Of a stretch of DNA of 64,000 bases, positions 45,716 to 59,600 are shown piece by piece. Where the stretch lies: contig JAKJHU010000082.1 of the NCBI GenBank assembly GCA_022316685.1, positions 4,526,001 through 4,590,000 of the forward strand. Direction: 5' to 3'. Numbering within the stretch: the stretch's first letter is position 1; every line of letters begins with the position of its first letter. Below the pieces are notes generated by a model, which did not search any database, had not been told where the DNA came from, and saw nothing but the letters and a program-made list of their open reading frames with translations. The DNA comes from Progne subis subis. Its lineage: Eukaryota > Chordata > Aves > Passeriformes > Hirundinidae. A program made the translations under genes and the position numbers.

Positions 45716-48700
45716 TTAGTAGGTTAATGTCAGTGGGGAGCGAGGAGAGAAAAGTTGGGTCTAGCCTGGTCCATGTGGCAACTGCCCAAAGGCTGATTCG
45801 GGAGCAGAGAGTTCATCAGCTGCTTTCGAGGAGCAAGGCTGTGCTTTGCTGTAGCCAAAATAAACCAGTTCACGCGCTGCCCTACGGCCAGTGATGTCTG
45901 GATATGTAATATAAACATCTCTTTGGAGGTTCTGCAGAAATAGTGCTGTTAGGTGCAATTCAAACTTGGTATACTGTGAAGTTTTTATCATTTGTCTTTC
46001 TCTGGTTTTGCCTTTTTCTTTTTTTTTTAATTTTTAATACTTCAAAAAAGCATTACTTGCTCTAGAGAGTCTGGGATTTGCTTTGCAGTTGGAGTGTCCT
46101 CATAACATGAGTCCTGGGGTGGTATCTCCCTAAAAAACCAGGGATTAGCGACTTTGTGCTTCAGCTCGTTCATTTTAGAGACAAAAGTAATTAAACTTAC
46201 GGGGATATTGTGGAGGCAGGTTGAAGCTTATGTTACCAGGGAACTGGTTGGTCATTACAGACTGAAATAAAATAGAAGGAAAGTAGAAATACAAAAATGC
46301 AAAGTCATTGTTTTACGATTTTTTTGAGTAGAATCTTTGAGATAGCAGGAGCACTTTAAACCAAATGCTCTGGGTAATGTATTTTAGAGGCAGGAAAAAC
46401 CTCACTCTAAAGTTCACTGGTTGGATATTGCAGAAATGCTTGAGGGAGAATAACCTGGATTTTCTGTGCTAAGTTGCATGTGGAATTTGGCTCATCTTTG
46501 TGCAGAGGTGGTTGTTAAAACAAAAGTATCAGGCTGTTAACTGTGGAATATTGGCTCTGTCTGTATATTTTGCACTTTTTATCACCATGCAGCATATTTG
46601 GTGCATCTGAGGCTTGTGCTCTGCTGGGCAGCTGCTTGTCAGAGGCTGATTTACTGGGATGAAATTTGTGCTGGGATACAGCTTGGACCTTTGGCCGACA
46701 GTGGGAGTTTGTTCCCGGAGGCACCTGCTCCTGCTCCCTCCCTGGGCTGGATGCTGGGGTAGGTGGGTGGATGCTTCAACCACGTAAGGCAGCTCCAACC
46801 TTGGGCACATTTTAAATTAATACCATTTTAAAATCCCAGGTGTGCTTGGGTTGTTGTTGGTCAATGTTTTGATTGTGTTTAAAAGGGAGATATTATTCAA
46901 GCACCTTTGGTTTTCAAAATAACTTCTGAATTAAAGGTACCGGTTGATGCTGCGGGTTTTGTTCTTGTGACAAGAAAAGCTGTAGGGACCACAGTCTCGG
47001 TCTGTGGGTTATTACTAAGATACTTCTGCTTCGGAGCGCTCACATCTGTCTTGGGTTGGTTTTGTTTGGGTTTTCCCCCCCTTTTATCTGTTCTGTGCAT
47101 GGGGACGTTCCTGTGCTCTGAGGTTTGTGCCAGTATTTTCTCGTTCCTCACAACGCACACAGTTACTGACGTGTCTGTGAAGCAGCTCTTTGTTCTGCAA
47201 ACAACCCCGAGTCACAGAGGCTGCTCCGGACGGCCCGGCCCAGGGACAGCACCAGCAGAGCTCCAAGTCCTGGCTCCCACACCGGGACACAGCCTGGGGA
47301 GACGGCTGAGCCTCCAAGGCATCCATGGGGAGATGGAAGCGGAGGCATGGTGATAAGGAAGGGACATGAGCAGCCAGGCACCGTGGATTACATTCATCCT
47401 GATCGCTGCTGGCAGCTGGGAAAAGGCAGAAGTAAGGTGGCTGGGGAGCTCTTCCTTCTTTTCCTGGAAACGTGGACAAAGCAAAGGCGCTCCTTCGGGC
47501 TCGGATTGATTCAGCAAGGCTGTACCATGCTCCATTTTCTGTTCCCATGCAGGCACTCCCTCCTAAACCCGAATGAAATGTGTCTGGCCCCGGGCTTGGA
47601 GGGCACGGTGTCCTCTCAGAGAGGTTTTTGTACCTGTGGCAGTGCCAGGGACTGAACCTTTGCAGGTGCCTTGGACGTTGCCACTGCCGAGGTTGGCTCT
47701 TGCCTTCCCAGAGATAAGCGGTCAGCTGAGTGCCAGGCTGAGCTGCCAGGCTGGCTCCAAGGGAGGATAAAGTCCAATTAATGCCGAGCTGGATTGGTTC
47801 TGCCTCTTGAGCAAGGGCAGCTTGACCGGGAAGGTGCCACGGAGGAGGCAGCATCTCCTGCCAGCTCTCAGGAGTAGGTGGGGAAGAGAAGAGTCCAGAG
47901 CGCTCACCTGGGGGCAAAGGACAAGGAACCCTTGGGCAGGGCACTGCCTCATTTAGCAAGGAGACACTACAGGTTCCCTGGAGGCCTCAGGATTCTTATC
48001 CTGCTGTGCTTTCGTCTGTCTTGAGCTTGAAAAGACTTTTGAAAGCTCTTATTTGCATTTACCTGCAGGTGGTAAGAGGTAGTAGATGTTTTCGGGTGAG
48101 AAGAAATCTAGAGACCCACCAGGCATGAAGTGCAAATGGAGCTCAGAGTTTAGTTCAAGCATTTTTTCACTGTTGAAGGTTTGTGAGAGCTCAGAGCATG
48201 ATTTTACCTGAAGCTGTTAAAGTAGTTTCCTTTCAAGGGGAAATACACACTCCAGTGTTTGTATTTTGACTGATGTAGTGGGCAGTGTCTGTCGCTGAGA
48301 GCTGGAAGTGCTGGTTTTGGTCCTAATTCTCTACCTGACTTGCCGGTTTTTTAAGGGGATCATTCTTAATGTTTTCTCAGGTTCTTTCTATTTTCTCAGC
48401 TGGAAATGGGGATTAACCAGGCTTTGAAGATGTCTCACCTGGCAGGCAGGGATGTAAGTGTTAAGAAAATGACTTAAAACCGAGTTTCAGTTTTTCTGTT
48501 GAGATAAATTTAGATTAGTTACACTGTGAATTCATAGTAGGAATTCCTCATGTTCTCTAAAGGTTACAGTACATTGAAATGCTCCAAAAATTGATGAGGC
48601 AGCTCCTTCCCTTCAGGCAAAACAAGTGAATTTTGAAATTCTCAGATGGATATATCTAATTTCTCTTTGTGAATTTGAAAATGGTTTAAAAAAAAAAAAA

Positions 48701-51700
48701 ATCTTCACTTCAGCTGCTAATGATGTATTGGTGCTTAAAATTGTTTGAATGAATACATTTTACTAGAGAAGTGCAGTATTTTTAATACTCATGGAAATAC
48801 TGGGGGCTTTGTATAATCTATAGGTCATTGTTTCCCAAAAGATCTGAGCCCAGCACTTGGTGTTGGTGTAGCCCAAAGCTGAGTGATATTTGAATGTTAG
48901 GTTGGGTCTGTTCTCTCAGCTAATTAGCAAATATATCTTGAAAGGAGTAACTTTGATAAGACAGGTTTAATTATTTTTAATTCTGTAGTTTGATTGAACC
49001 CAGAAGCAGCTGTAGGAAGGAGCCAACATGCTGGGGCAGCAGTGAGTGTGATTTAAGTGGTGTTCAGTGTTAAGAGTGGGATTTAATGTGAATCAGAGTG
49101 AGGGCAGCTGGCAGGTGTAGTAAGGAATGGAAATACACTGAACAGTTTTTCCAGTTCAACTTCTACTTTTTTTTCCCCCCCCCGAAGTTTTCTGCTTCCT
49201 GTTTAGGTGCTGGATGTTTGACTCGGTGTGTACCCACTGTCAGCTTTCTCACAGCTTCTTTAGCGAGTAAAATCAGAGCTATCAGTAGTGTGGGGGTTTT
49301 TTTTGGGAGTGGGAAGTTTTCTGCTCTACGTTGCATTAGTTTTTCATTTACAGTCATTTTAGAACTGCTTTAGCTAGCAGAGATATCTCCTGGACAAGAA
49401 AAAGAAAAAGCTGCTTCTGGAAGATGATTTTTAAAGTCACCTTTGAATATTTAACCCATTTCCTTTTGGAAAGGTCTCCAGTAAAGTGAGAACCTGGAAG
49501 AATGACGGTATCTTTCCCCTAAACCTGTCTACAACAAAAAGCTGTTTAAAGGCATCTGGGGATTCAGGCTCCAGGCAGGACCTGGCTGGGCAGATTCTTG
49601 TGGAAATTGCTCACTGGCAGGGGCTTCAGCTAGTGAATTATCTGCTTTACGGTGAAAAATAACCAGTTGTTTAGTGAGTTACGTTAATGTTTGAAAGCGA
49701 GCAACTTTTAAAATTCAAAACCCTTACTTAAAAGGTGAACTTGGTGTTTTATGCTCGTGTTAAATAAACTGAGTGCTTGAGATTTTACCACGACATTAAA
49801 TCCACCTGCTGGCATTCATTTTGACAAACATACGTGACCATGAAGTTGTTACCTGGGGCCACCTGGGCGAGTGGCAGCAGCCACAGTTTGGGTTTTGCCC
49901 TCCCCCGGACCCAAACCAGTTATCCCAGTGATCCCAAAGTCCCTCTGTGCATCCGTGCACGTGGGGGTTCGCGTCGGGGAATTGACTGCTGGAAAAGGAA
50001 TCCCTGATGTTCAGCTTGGCTTGGGAATGTTGCTGAGTGATCTGACACTAATGGTTTGGAACAGCCTGGGAGCTTGTCTGGCTTTTTGCTCCTCCTGCCT
50101 TTTTCACGTGTTCGCCGAGCTTTTGGGAACGCTGCTTGGGACGGAGCACAAAAATGAAATCTCTCAAAATGCTGCCATCGTTTTCTGTGGTGTAGCAAAT
50201 AGGTCTCTGATGTCGTTAAATGATTTTTGGCTTTGAAGCAGCCTTTTATTTTCAATGTGTGAAATGCTAGCTGTCACTACTATAAAAAATAAATCGTGTG
50301 AAATCTTTGATTTGTCAGAGCCGGGGCATTACCACCAAGTCTGAAATATTTTCTGCTTCTACCCCTTAGTGGAAAACGCAAAGAGAAGAGTGAAGTCTGG
50401 CATTTTCAAAGCTGTTTAGCAACAAGAACGGTTAATTTTAATCTGATGCCAACATGCTAAGGCTCTTTGATACCAGTGCCCAGGCTTAGGAAGTAATTCT
50501 TTGTGGTAAAGAGAGCCTTGGCTGCTGCAGCCAGGAAGTTCAGGCAAGTACCTCCTCCTGATTTTTGGGATGAGGCTATTTCGCAGTAACCAAAGTATGT
50601 ATTGGCTGAGGACTCCTTGCTTTTGTGACTGCTGCTTTTTCTTTTCAGCCCTTTTGGGCCTATTTACAGGGATTTTATATATATATTTAGAGGAAATTGG
50701 TGTCGAGATTTTTAGATGTTGATTATTTTCCCAGGTAGCTGCTGGAAATGAAGAATAAAAATTCAGGATAGTTCAGTAGAGCTGGTTTGGGTGGTTTCTT
50801 TGCAAGCAGGGCTGTGTGTTTTAATGTGTGGTTGTGATGTCTTTTATTTCCTTGTTCATTAGTAATTATTCCATTGTAAAATATTTTACTTCTGAGAGGC
50901 ATAATTCTCATTCTCCTCGGCTTCTTGTGTGCATGCTGGAAAGTCTTTTTGCAGCACAAGGAAATGTACTCAGTTGTGCTAAACCTGGATGGAGTTTTGC
51001 TGTGGAAGAAATTAAGAATTCTGGTGAACCTATACATCCATATCAATCTGACTAGAACTTGGAGCATCTCATATAATAAAGTTTTAGTGTCTTAAAAAAA
51101 ATAGAAAGAAGGGTTAGGGAATAAACTGAAAGAATGAAGGATAAGTGAAAATACTGAGGTGAAATGATTTTTAATTTGGTTTAATTCATTGCAGTGATGA
51201 CTGTTACTCCTGCAAAACAAAATTTTTATGAACACCATCAGGATTTAAATGACTTTTTTTTTTTTTTCATTCCCTCATTGCTGCTAAGAGATACTTGTCA
51301 GACACATGGTTGGCACTGAGTTTTATCTTGTAACTCCTTGGGCAGAGCTCCTTGGAGATTTTTCTTGCTCTGAGATTGAAGAACTTTGGCTCTAAGTCTT
51401 TGGCAGCACTTTTTTGTCCGCATGTACTTGGCTAAGAGACTGATGGTGGATGCACTTTACTTCCTCAGCACTTCCAAAGCCCCTGGACCAGAGCAAGATG
51501 CCAGCTTTCTAAATTTAAACACATCTGAGCTGGAGAAATCTTTGTTTCGAGGATCTTGGTCAAGATTTGAAGTAGATGTGACTTTCATTCCATGCTGCTC
51601 TGCTTAACAAGAGTGACCATGTATCCTGTGCTACTGAAGCAGCTTTTGCTGCCCAGCCCTGAAAGGTTCTGTCAAATAACTTGTCAGTAATCCTCAGCAC

Positions 51701-51824
51701 TTGGGGTCTTTATTGTTCCTTTCTCTTGGGCACGTTTTTCATGTCCTAAATGAGATGAGGATGCCATCAGTGCTTTCTTTTGGTTTCTCACTCGCTTCCT
51801 CGGCTCTCACACATACCTGGTTGT

Positions 51825-51985
51825 AGAATCCCAGGATGGTTTAGGTTGGAAGAGACCTTAAAGCCCGTCCAGTCCCAGCCCCTGTCATGGGCAGGACACC
51901 TCCCACCATCCCAGGTTGCTCCAAGCCCTGTGCAGCCTGGCCTTGGACCCTGCCAGGGATCCAGGGGCAGCCTCAGCTGGTTGAC
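51825..51985 (-). mobile_element. CR1 copy in PAK2 intron 1
   Basis: GTAGAATCCCAGGATGGTTT, then AGAGACCTTAAAGCCCGTCC and AGGTTGCTCCAAGCCCTGTG form a reverse-complement CR1 tail. Confidence 0.88.
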
Positions 51986-54739
51986 AATAGATGATGGGTC
52001 CCTGGTGGCAAGGGGCTGCTCACACTGATATTCTGTGGGCTCTGTCTTTGCTGTCGAGTTTAAAAGAGATCTTTATCTCTGTTTTACTCTATTGAAATGG
52101 CTTACTGAAATTTGCTTCCTGTTTTCTTAACAATTGAAAGGACCTGAGAAAATTTTCCTTTAGATGACAAACTCTTGGAAAGCTGACCACTTCTAGAGGT
52201 ATGGGCTTCTTCCATAGTTACAATAAAATTTATGAAGAGAATAATTTCTTTTTTTTTTTTAAATTAAAAAAATCTATGCCTTTGGATTTTCATAAACAAA
52301 AAGCCTTTGCAAACAAATGAAAGCCTTCCATGCTCATTTGTTGCAGCAAAAATGTTTTATGCCCTTTTTTTCTATGTTCACCTTTGCTGGTAGCAGCTAC
52401 TGGTATTGTGAATTAAAAAGAGGAAGATTTGGAAGGCATCAGATTGTGCTGAGTGATATGAGTTGCCCAATGTAGTGATTGCAGTGCCATAGAGATGGAT
52501 ACCAGCTTAGTGGGAGGACTCTGTTAAAGGGGTTTTTGGAGGTGGGATGTGGCCCAGGATTTGCTTGGGTGGCTGTATGTATTCTTCTGGCTGAAGAAGT
52601 GGATTTTTGGTGCTGGCTCCCCTCACCCTCCTGTGATGAGGGCTCAGTGAGGCTGGAGGTGAAGGCAGTGCTGTGGTTTGTCTTCAGTTCTTGTGCTGAT
52701 GGCACAGCACGAGCCATATCTGATGTTTTTCCATAATTATCATCATGCATCCCTTGCTGTGGAATTAGACCTCTCAGATGAGTGCTGTCTCTTTTATTTC
52801 TGTTAAAATAAAGAGCTTTAATTTGGAATTGGGGTGGTGTCTGTGTGTGAGGATGACACGGACAGGCACCTTCATGTTGTCATTGTATTTTGGGGATGTC
52901 AGACATTGGTCTTGGAGGTCTGTGTTGTGTGAGTTCAGTCTCACCCTCACAAACATCTTCATTTTCTTTGTAACTGCACAGCTGTTATTGGGGCAAGATA
53001 ATAAGGTAGAACAAGGTCTGGGAACTGCATCCTTTGGAGTGTAAATGCAATGCATTTTATGGAGCTTTACTCCTGCTGTTGTATTTCACTGAAATTTTCT
53101 AATTCTGCCTATAGGGATGCCATTCATTGTTCAGTGAACAGGCACAGTTACCTCTGCTCATGTGTTAAACTCGGAATTCGTACAACAGTATAAGTAGATT
53201 TTTTTCAAGTCTTTTGCAGCTTTCTAAGTGCAATGTTATGTTTTGTCAGCTGCTTCGGTATTATTTTAACTTGACAGCTTCCTTTGGAAGCTCTTCAGAT
53301 TCCTGGGGTACTGGTTATCCTGCCTGGCTGTAGTTTTCACAGGCCTTCTGTCTATTCAGTTGGTAACTGTGTTCTTCATTTTGTATTTTTATTTTTTTAA
53401 AAAGTATTTCATTCTTGAGCTGTAAAATCAATTTCTGTGTCTGTGATGCTGCTGCATCCTATATAAATAGCCATGGATAGTAACTCCCTCAAAATTTATT
53501 CATATTGGGATGTATTAAATCACTTTGAAAATTCAGTTTGTTTAACCACTCACAACTGGCGTATACAGCATTGTACATTTATTTAAATATGTTTGTTTAG
53601 GGAATTTTTATCATACATTTGATTTACAAACTGTAAGCAGTGTATGGGGTAGTCATATTAATACAAATGCTGGGGCTTTTCATATTTTTCCCTACTTACT
53701 GGCTCCTGTACTTACCTGTGGGCTTGGCAAAAATCAATTTCCACATCAGCATAAGAATTATTTCTATATTTTGAATTACGATACAGTTTCGTGCTTTTTT
53801 TGGCTGTTTAATATATTTTGATTTGTCACCTGTGTACCAGTTCTAGTTGGTTTGGAATTGTTTTCTTTGGCACTTTAGATAAAAACCTGTTTATGGACAA
53901 GAAGAGTGAGAGAGGTAGCTTTACTAGGAATGAGTCAAAAAAGAAAAATCAGACCGTTAGTTCAAAAACTCATTCTGGCAGCCAGTATTTTAAGTGGAAA
54001 TTGTTATTTCCAGTGTCCAAATGAATGCTGTGACTCCCTGAAAGGCATACAAGAACATTGCCCCAAATTTCAGGGAATTTGCTGCATTAAGCTGTAAGTG
54101 AATGTGTTGCTTGTATGTCTGCAAGTAATTTTAAAGTAGAAAATCTGTAAGAGCACACAAGGAAAACTCTGGTGGTGTCACAACAGGAGTACTGGAGTGT
54201 GAACTGCAGTGAGTGATTTCCAGAGCACCTCTGCCTTGCTCATTACCCCCCTTTTTCAAGGAAAACATTATTGCAGTATTTTGTTTTTCTGTTGAGGAAT
54301 CCAGGTTTAGTGTTCAGAATTGTATCTGAGTATTCAGGATAATTTGAATTTGTGGCAGCTGTGCTTTGTACTTGTGTTACTGGTTATTTTGTCGTGAAAT
54401 AATGGGGAAGGGGTTGCCTGGGGTGCCCTGCACTGGCTGCAGAATTGGTTGTATACTTCGTGTAGGTATTTCACCTCTCCTAATAGACCTAAATACGCCA
54501 GGAAAAAACAAAATAAGGGGTTGTGTCCTTGGATAAAATCTATAAACCTTCAAACCTCATCAGTGTAAGGAAGATGTGACTGTTCCGAAACTCTCGTGCA
54601 GATGCTGTGGCAGAAGCGTGAGCGAGGTTTCACCACTGAGCTCTGCGAGTATTTTACTAAGATCTGGTTTCATCCTGAGCTGCAGTTGGCAGGGAAATGT
54701 TGGGGTGACTCTTCCTGAGCGTGTTGCATTCTCATTTAA

Positions 54740-55225
54740 TTAGAAGATCCCACTGGGAATGTTGCATCCTGCTCTGGAGTCCTCAGCAGAAGAAATGGGG
54801 ACCTGTTCAGGTAAGTCCCGAGGAGACTGGGAGATGCTCTGGGAGCTGGAGCTTCTCTGCCGTGAACACAGCCTCCCACCCTGGAGAAGAGAAGGCTTCA
54901 GGAAAGACCTTCCAGTGTCCAAAGGGGGATTATAAAAAAGAGGGAGAGACTTTTTACACAGGCAGGTTGCCGTAGTACAGCGGGGAATGGTTTTAGAATA
55001 AAAGAGGAGAGATTTAGATGGGATATTGGGAAGGAATTCTTCCCTGTGAAGCTGGAGAGGCCCTGGCACAGGTTGCCCAGAGAAGCTGTGGCTGCCCCGT
55101 CCCTGGAAGTGTCCAAGGCTGGGTTGGACAGGGCTTGGAGCATGGAGCAGCCTGTGATAGTGGTAGGTGTCCCTGCCCATGTTGGAGGTGGAATGAGGTG
55201 AGCTTTAAGGTCCCTTCCACAAGGA
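54740..55225 (+). mobile_element. CR1 3' half copy in PAK2 intron 1
   Basis: This is the longest sense CR1 tail in the window. It runs from the ORF2 end (TGTTGCATCCTGCTCTGGAG) through the 3' UTR (TTAGATGGGATATTGGGAAG, CACAGGTTGCCCAGAGAAGC) to TTTAAGGTCCCTTCCAC. The terminal repeat is missing. Confidence 0.88.
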
Positions 55226-56529
55226 GCTTTCCCAGCTATCAGCAGTGAACTTCCTGGTGCAGAAGCGGGATGCTGCAGGGAGCCCAGTTCGTGTAGCAGC
55301 TTCCATGTGTGAAGAAGTCAGTGTAGTCTGCTGTGACACAAATGGGGTATAGCTCTCCCAGGAGAAATGGTCTCTAGTTTCTGTGTGGTGCTGCTGGAAT
55401 ATGCTTGGGAAATGAGCTGTGTCCACCAATGCCATCTCTGGGGGTGGGGGTTTGTTTTTGCCATGCTCAAGTTCTTTTGGTGTTTACAGCTCCTGCATTT
55501 GATTTCTTGAAGCCTTACTCTCTCTGCTGGATTTGTGTCCAGTGTGGGTATGAGAAGGGAAGCATCTTCAGCTTGTGTCGTGCAGGGGTTTCAGCAAACT
55601 GGTGAACCTTTCCCAGGGGCTGTGACTGTATCTGGTCAGCAGCTGTCTGGTGTCCCCTGGGATTTCCCCTGGTGGCATTTTGTGGCAGGTTGGCGCTCCT
55701 GTAAGAAGAATCAAGGGTTTGGCCCCAGGACTGCTCTGCTGAGCTGAAGCTCCCGCTATCCACTGGTTACTGTGGTTGGAGCAAGCCTTGGGCAGCCACT
55801 AGAGAGAAACAAAGAGCTCTATTCTGGGTGCCTGTGAAAAAGAGAGCTCTTCTGGAGGGAGACATTTCATCTTTCCTCTTTGCCTTCTCCCCTGTTATTC
55901 CTTTTTCCCTTAGCTGACATTTGACAGCTCTACCAGTGTGATGAGGGAATGCCAGATCCCTTAACCTTGGATTCTTTTTTCTTTTGCCACCCTCATACAC
56001 ACTTTGTGTTACCTCTTCTTATTCCAACTACCTCTAAATCTGGATGAGGAAGCCATGGCCTTGTCTCGCCATTGCCCAATAATATTTCTGGCAGTTAAAA
56101 AAAAAGGTTTTAAAAAGTGCTTTTATTCTGTGTTGGGGTTACTGGTGACCTTTCTGCACTTTGCCAGCAGCCTGAGGCTTTTAGAGCTCTGGTGCATGGT
56201 GAATCTGCAGGTTACCGAGCTGGGAATGCTGTTATTAACACAGAAATGCACCAGGCTGTACAGGTGCCTCGACAGCCTTTAGTCAAATAACTTTTGCTCT
56301 GGAATGTGTGGTCCCTCCCTGCCCGTAAATGTCAGCTTTAATTAAGAGAGAATCTCAACAATGAGATGCAGACTTTTTTTTTTTTTTTTTTTTTTTAAAT
56401 TTTCTTGTAAACTTTCCGTACTTGCCCTTTTCCCCATTCTCCTTTGATCTTTAGAAAACCTCAGCTATAAAAATAAAGGCTGAAGAGTGTCTGCTAGGTG
56501 GTGAAATGTGAGTAAGCACAAACACCCCG

Positions 56530-56680
56530 ACTCATGGATTTGCATGAGCTGCGCCCGCCGCCGGCTGCCTTGTCTGCCTTTCGTTGACTCAGGATTTTCA
56601 GTCGGCACAAGAAAGATAATTTCCTTGTTGAGCGCTGAACAGGCTGGTTCAAACACCTTGGAGCACGTGTTATCATTATG
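56530..56680. promoter_or_regulatory. Candidate intronic regulatory cluster
   Basis: Within 140 bp lie an octamer ATTTGCAT (56538-56545), a GC-rich block (GCGCCCGCCGCCGGCTGCC), an AP-1 site TGACTCA (56585-56591) and a CACGTG E-box near 56664. The local GC/CpG rise is unusual for this intron. Conservation could not be tested. Confidence 0.25.
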
Positions 56681-59600
56681 CATCTTTGCACAGTGGTTCC
56701 TTGAAGGAAAACTCTGGCTGCGGGCTGGATAAAACGGAGCGTGGCCTGAATTTGGTGGGTAGGCGGCAACTCCCCAGCCCTGCGGCAGAGGGTGGGAATG
56801 GATCCCTTGGATCCCTCTTGATTTCATTCCTCCTCCACCACGCTCCTTAGACCTCTGTATTCCTGCAAGGGCTGCCTCAGAGAAAGGTGGGAATGGGATT
56901 TTGCGTCCATCAGCTCATCTCTCTTGGCTTGTTTCTGTGTGCTGCTGTCATCAGCTGCCGACTAAAATGAGTTTTCTTGGCAAATTTAGGGGAAATGGGA
57001 AATCAAGGCAGTTGGGAAGTCACTTCTGAGGCCCATCTGGTACTGTCACCTGTGGTGGTTGAGGTCTTTCAGAGGCCAGAAAGCAGAGAAGCAGTTCCTG
57101 GTTTGCTGGTGGTGAAATGCCACCGCAGTTCAGCGGAGCCACATTTATTTCGTGAAGCAGAAGTGATGACTTGGGTGGGTGTTGAGTGCTCTGCAGGGTT
57201 CAAGGGACAAAGTGAAGATGAATCACAGCTTACAGGTGGCCCCAGTATTCAGTGAGCCAAATAGCGTTAATTTGCTTAAATTTGCTATTACTAATGGGCT
57301 TTTATCAGGACTCTTGCCCATCTTGGCAGTAGTCTGGGCCTGTTCACGTCTTCCCTGTTGATTTTTTTCAGTCATGATCTTCCTCAAAAGACCCTTTTTG
57401 AGTTCAAAAACAACATTTTTGCAGCCCGGTTGCTCCTTTTCAGTGCAAGACTTTGCACATCTGCTCAGTGCCTTATGGAGTCAGTAATTGCTCCAGGTTG
57501 TAATGGACTTTGGCAATGGGTTTGAAGAATATTTTCCTTTAGGAAGCCTTAGGAACCCTTTCAAATTCCCCTCAATAGGATATTTGTCTTGTGTAACTCG
57601 CTTCATGGTAAGCACATCTATTACAGCTTTGGCTATTCCTTCTTCTGTGCTAAAGATAATTTCTTCTCTGCTTTTTAAATTCCTTCCACTCAACTGTGAT
57701 TATCTTCTTTTTCCCCCCAAATCTTTTTATCACTTGGCAATTAAACAGCAGTTACTGTTGTGCTATGTTTCCCTTCTATTTGCGTGACTCAGCGAAAATC
57801 TTAAGGAAGTTAATGGGTTGGAAAAAGACAAACTGCAAAGAATTTAGCTGGGTACGTTCTGTGTGTCATCCAGTTGGATTTTGCCAAATCAGGCAGAAGT
57901 TCTCCTACACCCTCGTTAAGAGTGGGAATATTACGTGTTTCCTTTGCCACCTGTAGCAGTAAAGTGAAGATGGCAAGGAGGGACCTGACCTGTTTATAAA
58001 CTTCGTGGCTTTGGTTTGGTTACTGTGTCCCTTTGTAAATCTTAATGACAAATTGGTTTGGCTCAGATATTTTTTATTTCTGTTTTGGTTTTTTTTTCAG
58101 CTGTTCTCTCAACTGCATCATTTGCCTGTTGTAAGTTAGGGGATCAGAGTATTTTAGGTTAGTGTAGGTTCCTCTGCGCTCCCCGTAAAGAAAAACTAAA
58201 CAAAAATAACTTGTTTTTCAGGGGTGTGTGGTTTGGCATTGACCAAATCCTCTTTTCTGAGACCCCTTAAAGCTGGAGGGAGAGGTTCCAGCACATGCCA
58301 TGGAGGTTGGTACCTGCTTTTCCAGAGGAGGGATGGCTCCGAGCGCCGCGTGTTGCGTTGGAGCGTCCGCAGGTGGAACAGATTATCCCGCTGGCTCTTC
58401 CTGGCCGCTATCACAGTTACTCTTGTCCATGCTTTTGCACGAGTCCTCTCTTGGCAGGCACAAGATCTGGGGCTACGTTTGCCAAGTCTGCAAGAAAGCA
58501 ATTCTTTGTCTGCCTCTGGTGTTTTGTTGTTTTTTTTTTTTGCACGGTTTTCTCGGTTGAAAAGATGAGATAAGTATTTTCAGTCTCTGAAGGTAGTCTC
58601 ATTCTGTTCCAGAAAACTCCTTTTTGGATCTGATTAAATAAATCTCGTGGATCCAAATGCTTCAAGTTGGAAAGCTAGACATCCCAAAAGACATGTTTTG
58701 TTTTTCATGGAGAAGACAGTCTGAGATGTGCTGGTTTTGTGAATTTTTCTGCAGCAGTGAAATAATTTCAAGCTGTTGAGCTGCTGAACTAAGAGGCTGT
58801 TAGTGATGGGGCAGGAAGCTGTGGCTAGGTAGCACCATCTGAATAAAAACTTGTCAGAAAGCTGCTTTCTGCTAATCCCTGGGAGGAAGTGAGCTATAAT
58901 CAGCACTAAGTGAGCTAATCACAGGAAATCTATTGCTCAACAGGAGCCTTTGAAAAAAAAAAAAAAAAAGAGGGGGGCAGGGAGAAAAGAAGAATACCCT
59001 TGGAGGCTTTTCATTCTTTTTTTAGACTCCAAAATCTGTTTGATCTAAGAAAATTGAATGTCTGATGAAGTAAGCAGCCCTCCAATCTCCACTTTAAAAC
59101 AGCACCTCTTTTCCAGAAAAATGAAGCATTGAGTCTCATCTCTTCCAGTATGGTGATTTTCAGGTATTAGGAGGCGGTGTTTAAGCAAACTACCAAAACC
59201 ACTGGAGGCCTGGGGGCAGTGGGAATGAGTCTCCAGGCATTTTCAGCAAGGATTTTTATAAAATAAAGCAAGAGTGGGACATGACTGTCTCAAATCTGCC
59301 TTGTCACACCAGTCTTTCCTTGGAGCATCACACACTAGCTCTTGTATTGTTGTAGCTGGCTCCGTGCTCTTTTTCACGTGACACCTTCTGCCTTGGAGAT
59401 TTGTTTCCCGGACATCTCCTTTGCTCTTTTCCTCTGCTCTGGCTGTGTCAGATGCAGTGACAAGTGTTGCCAGTGGCCCCATAAGGCCCTCCAGGAAGTG
59501 GTGAAGCTGCTGCCTGGAGATGCTGCAGTGGTAACTCGCCCTTCTCAACCCTGGTGTCCTCTGCAGGGACACCCACCAGCAGCCCTTCCTTCATTTCTGG

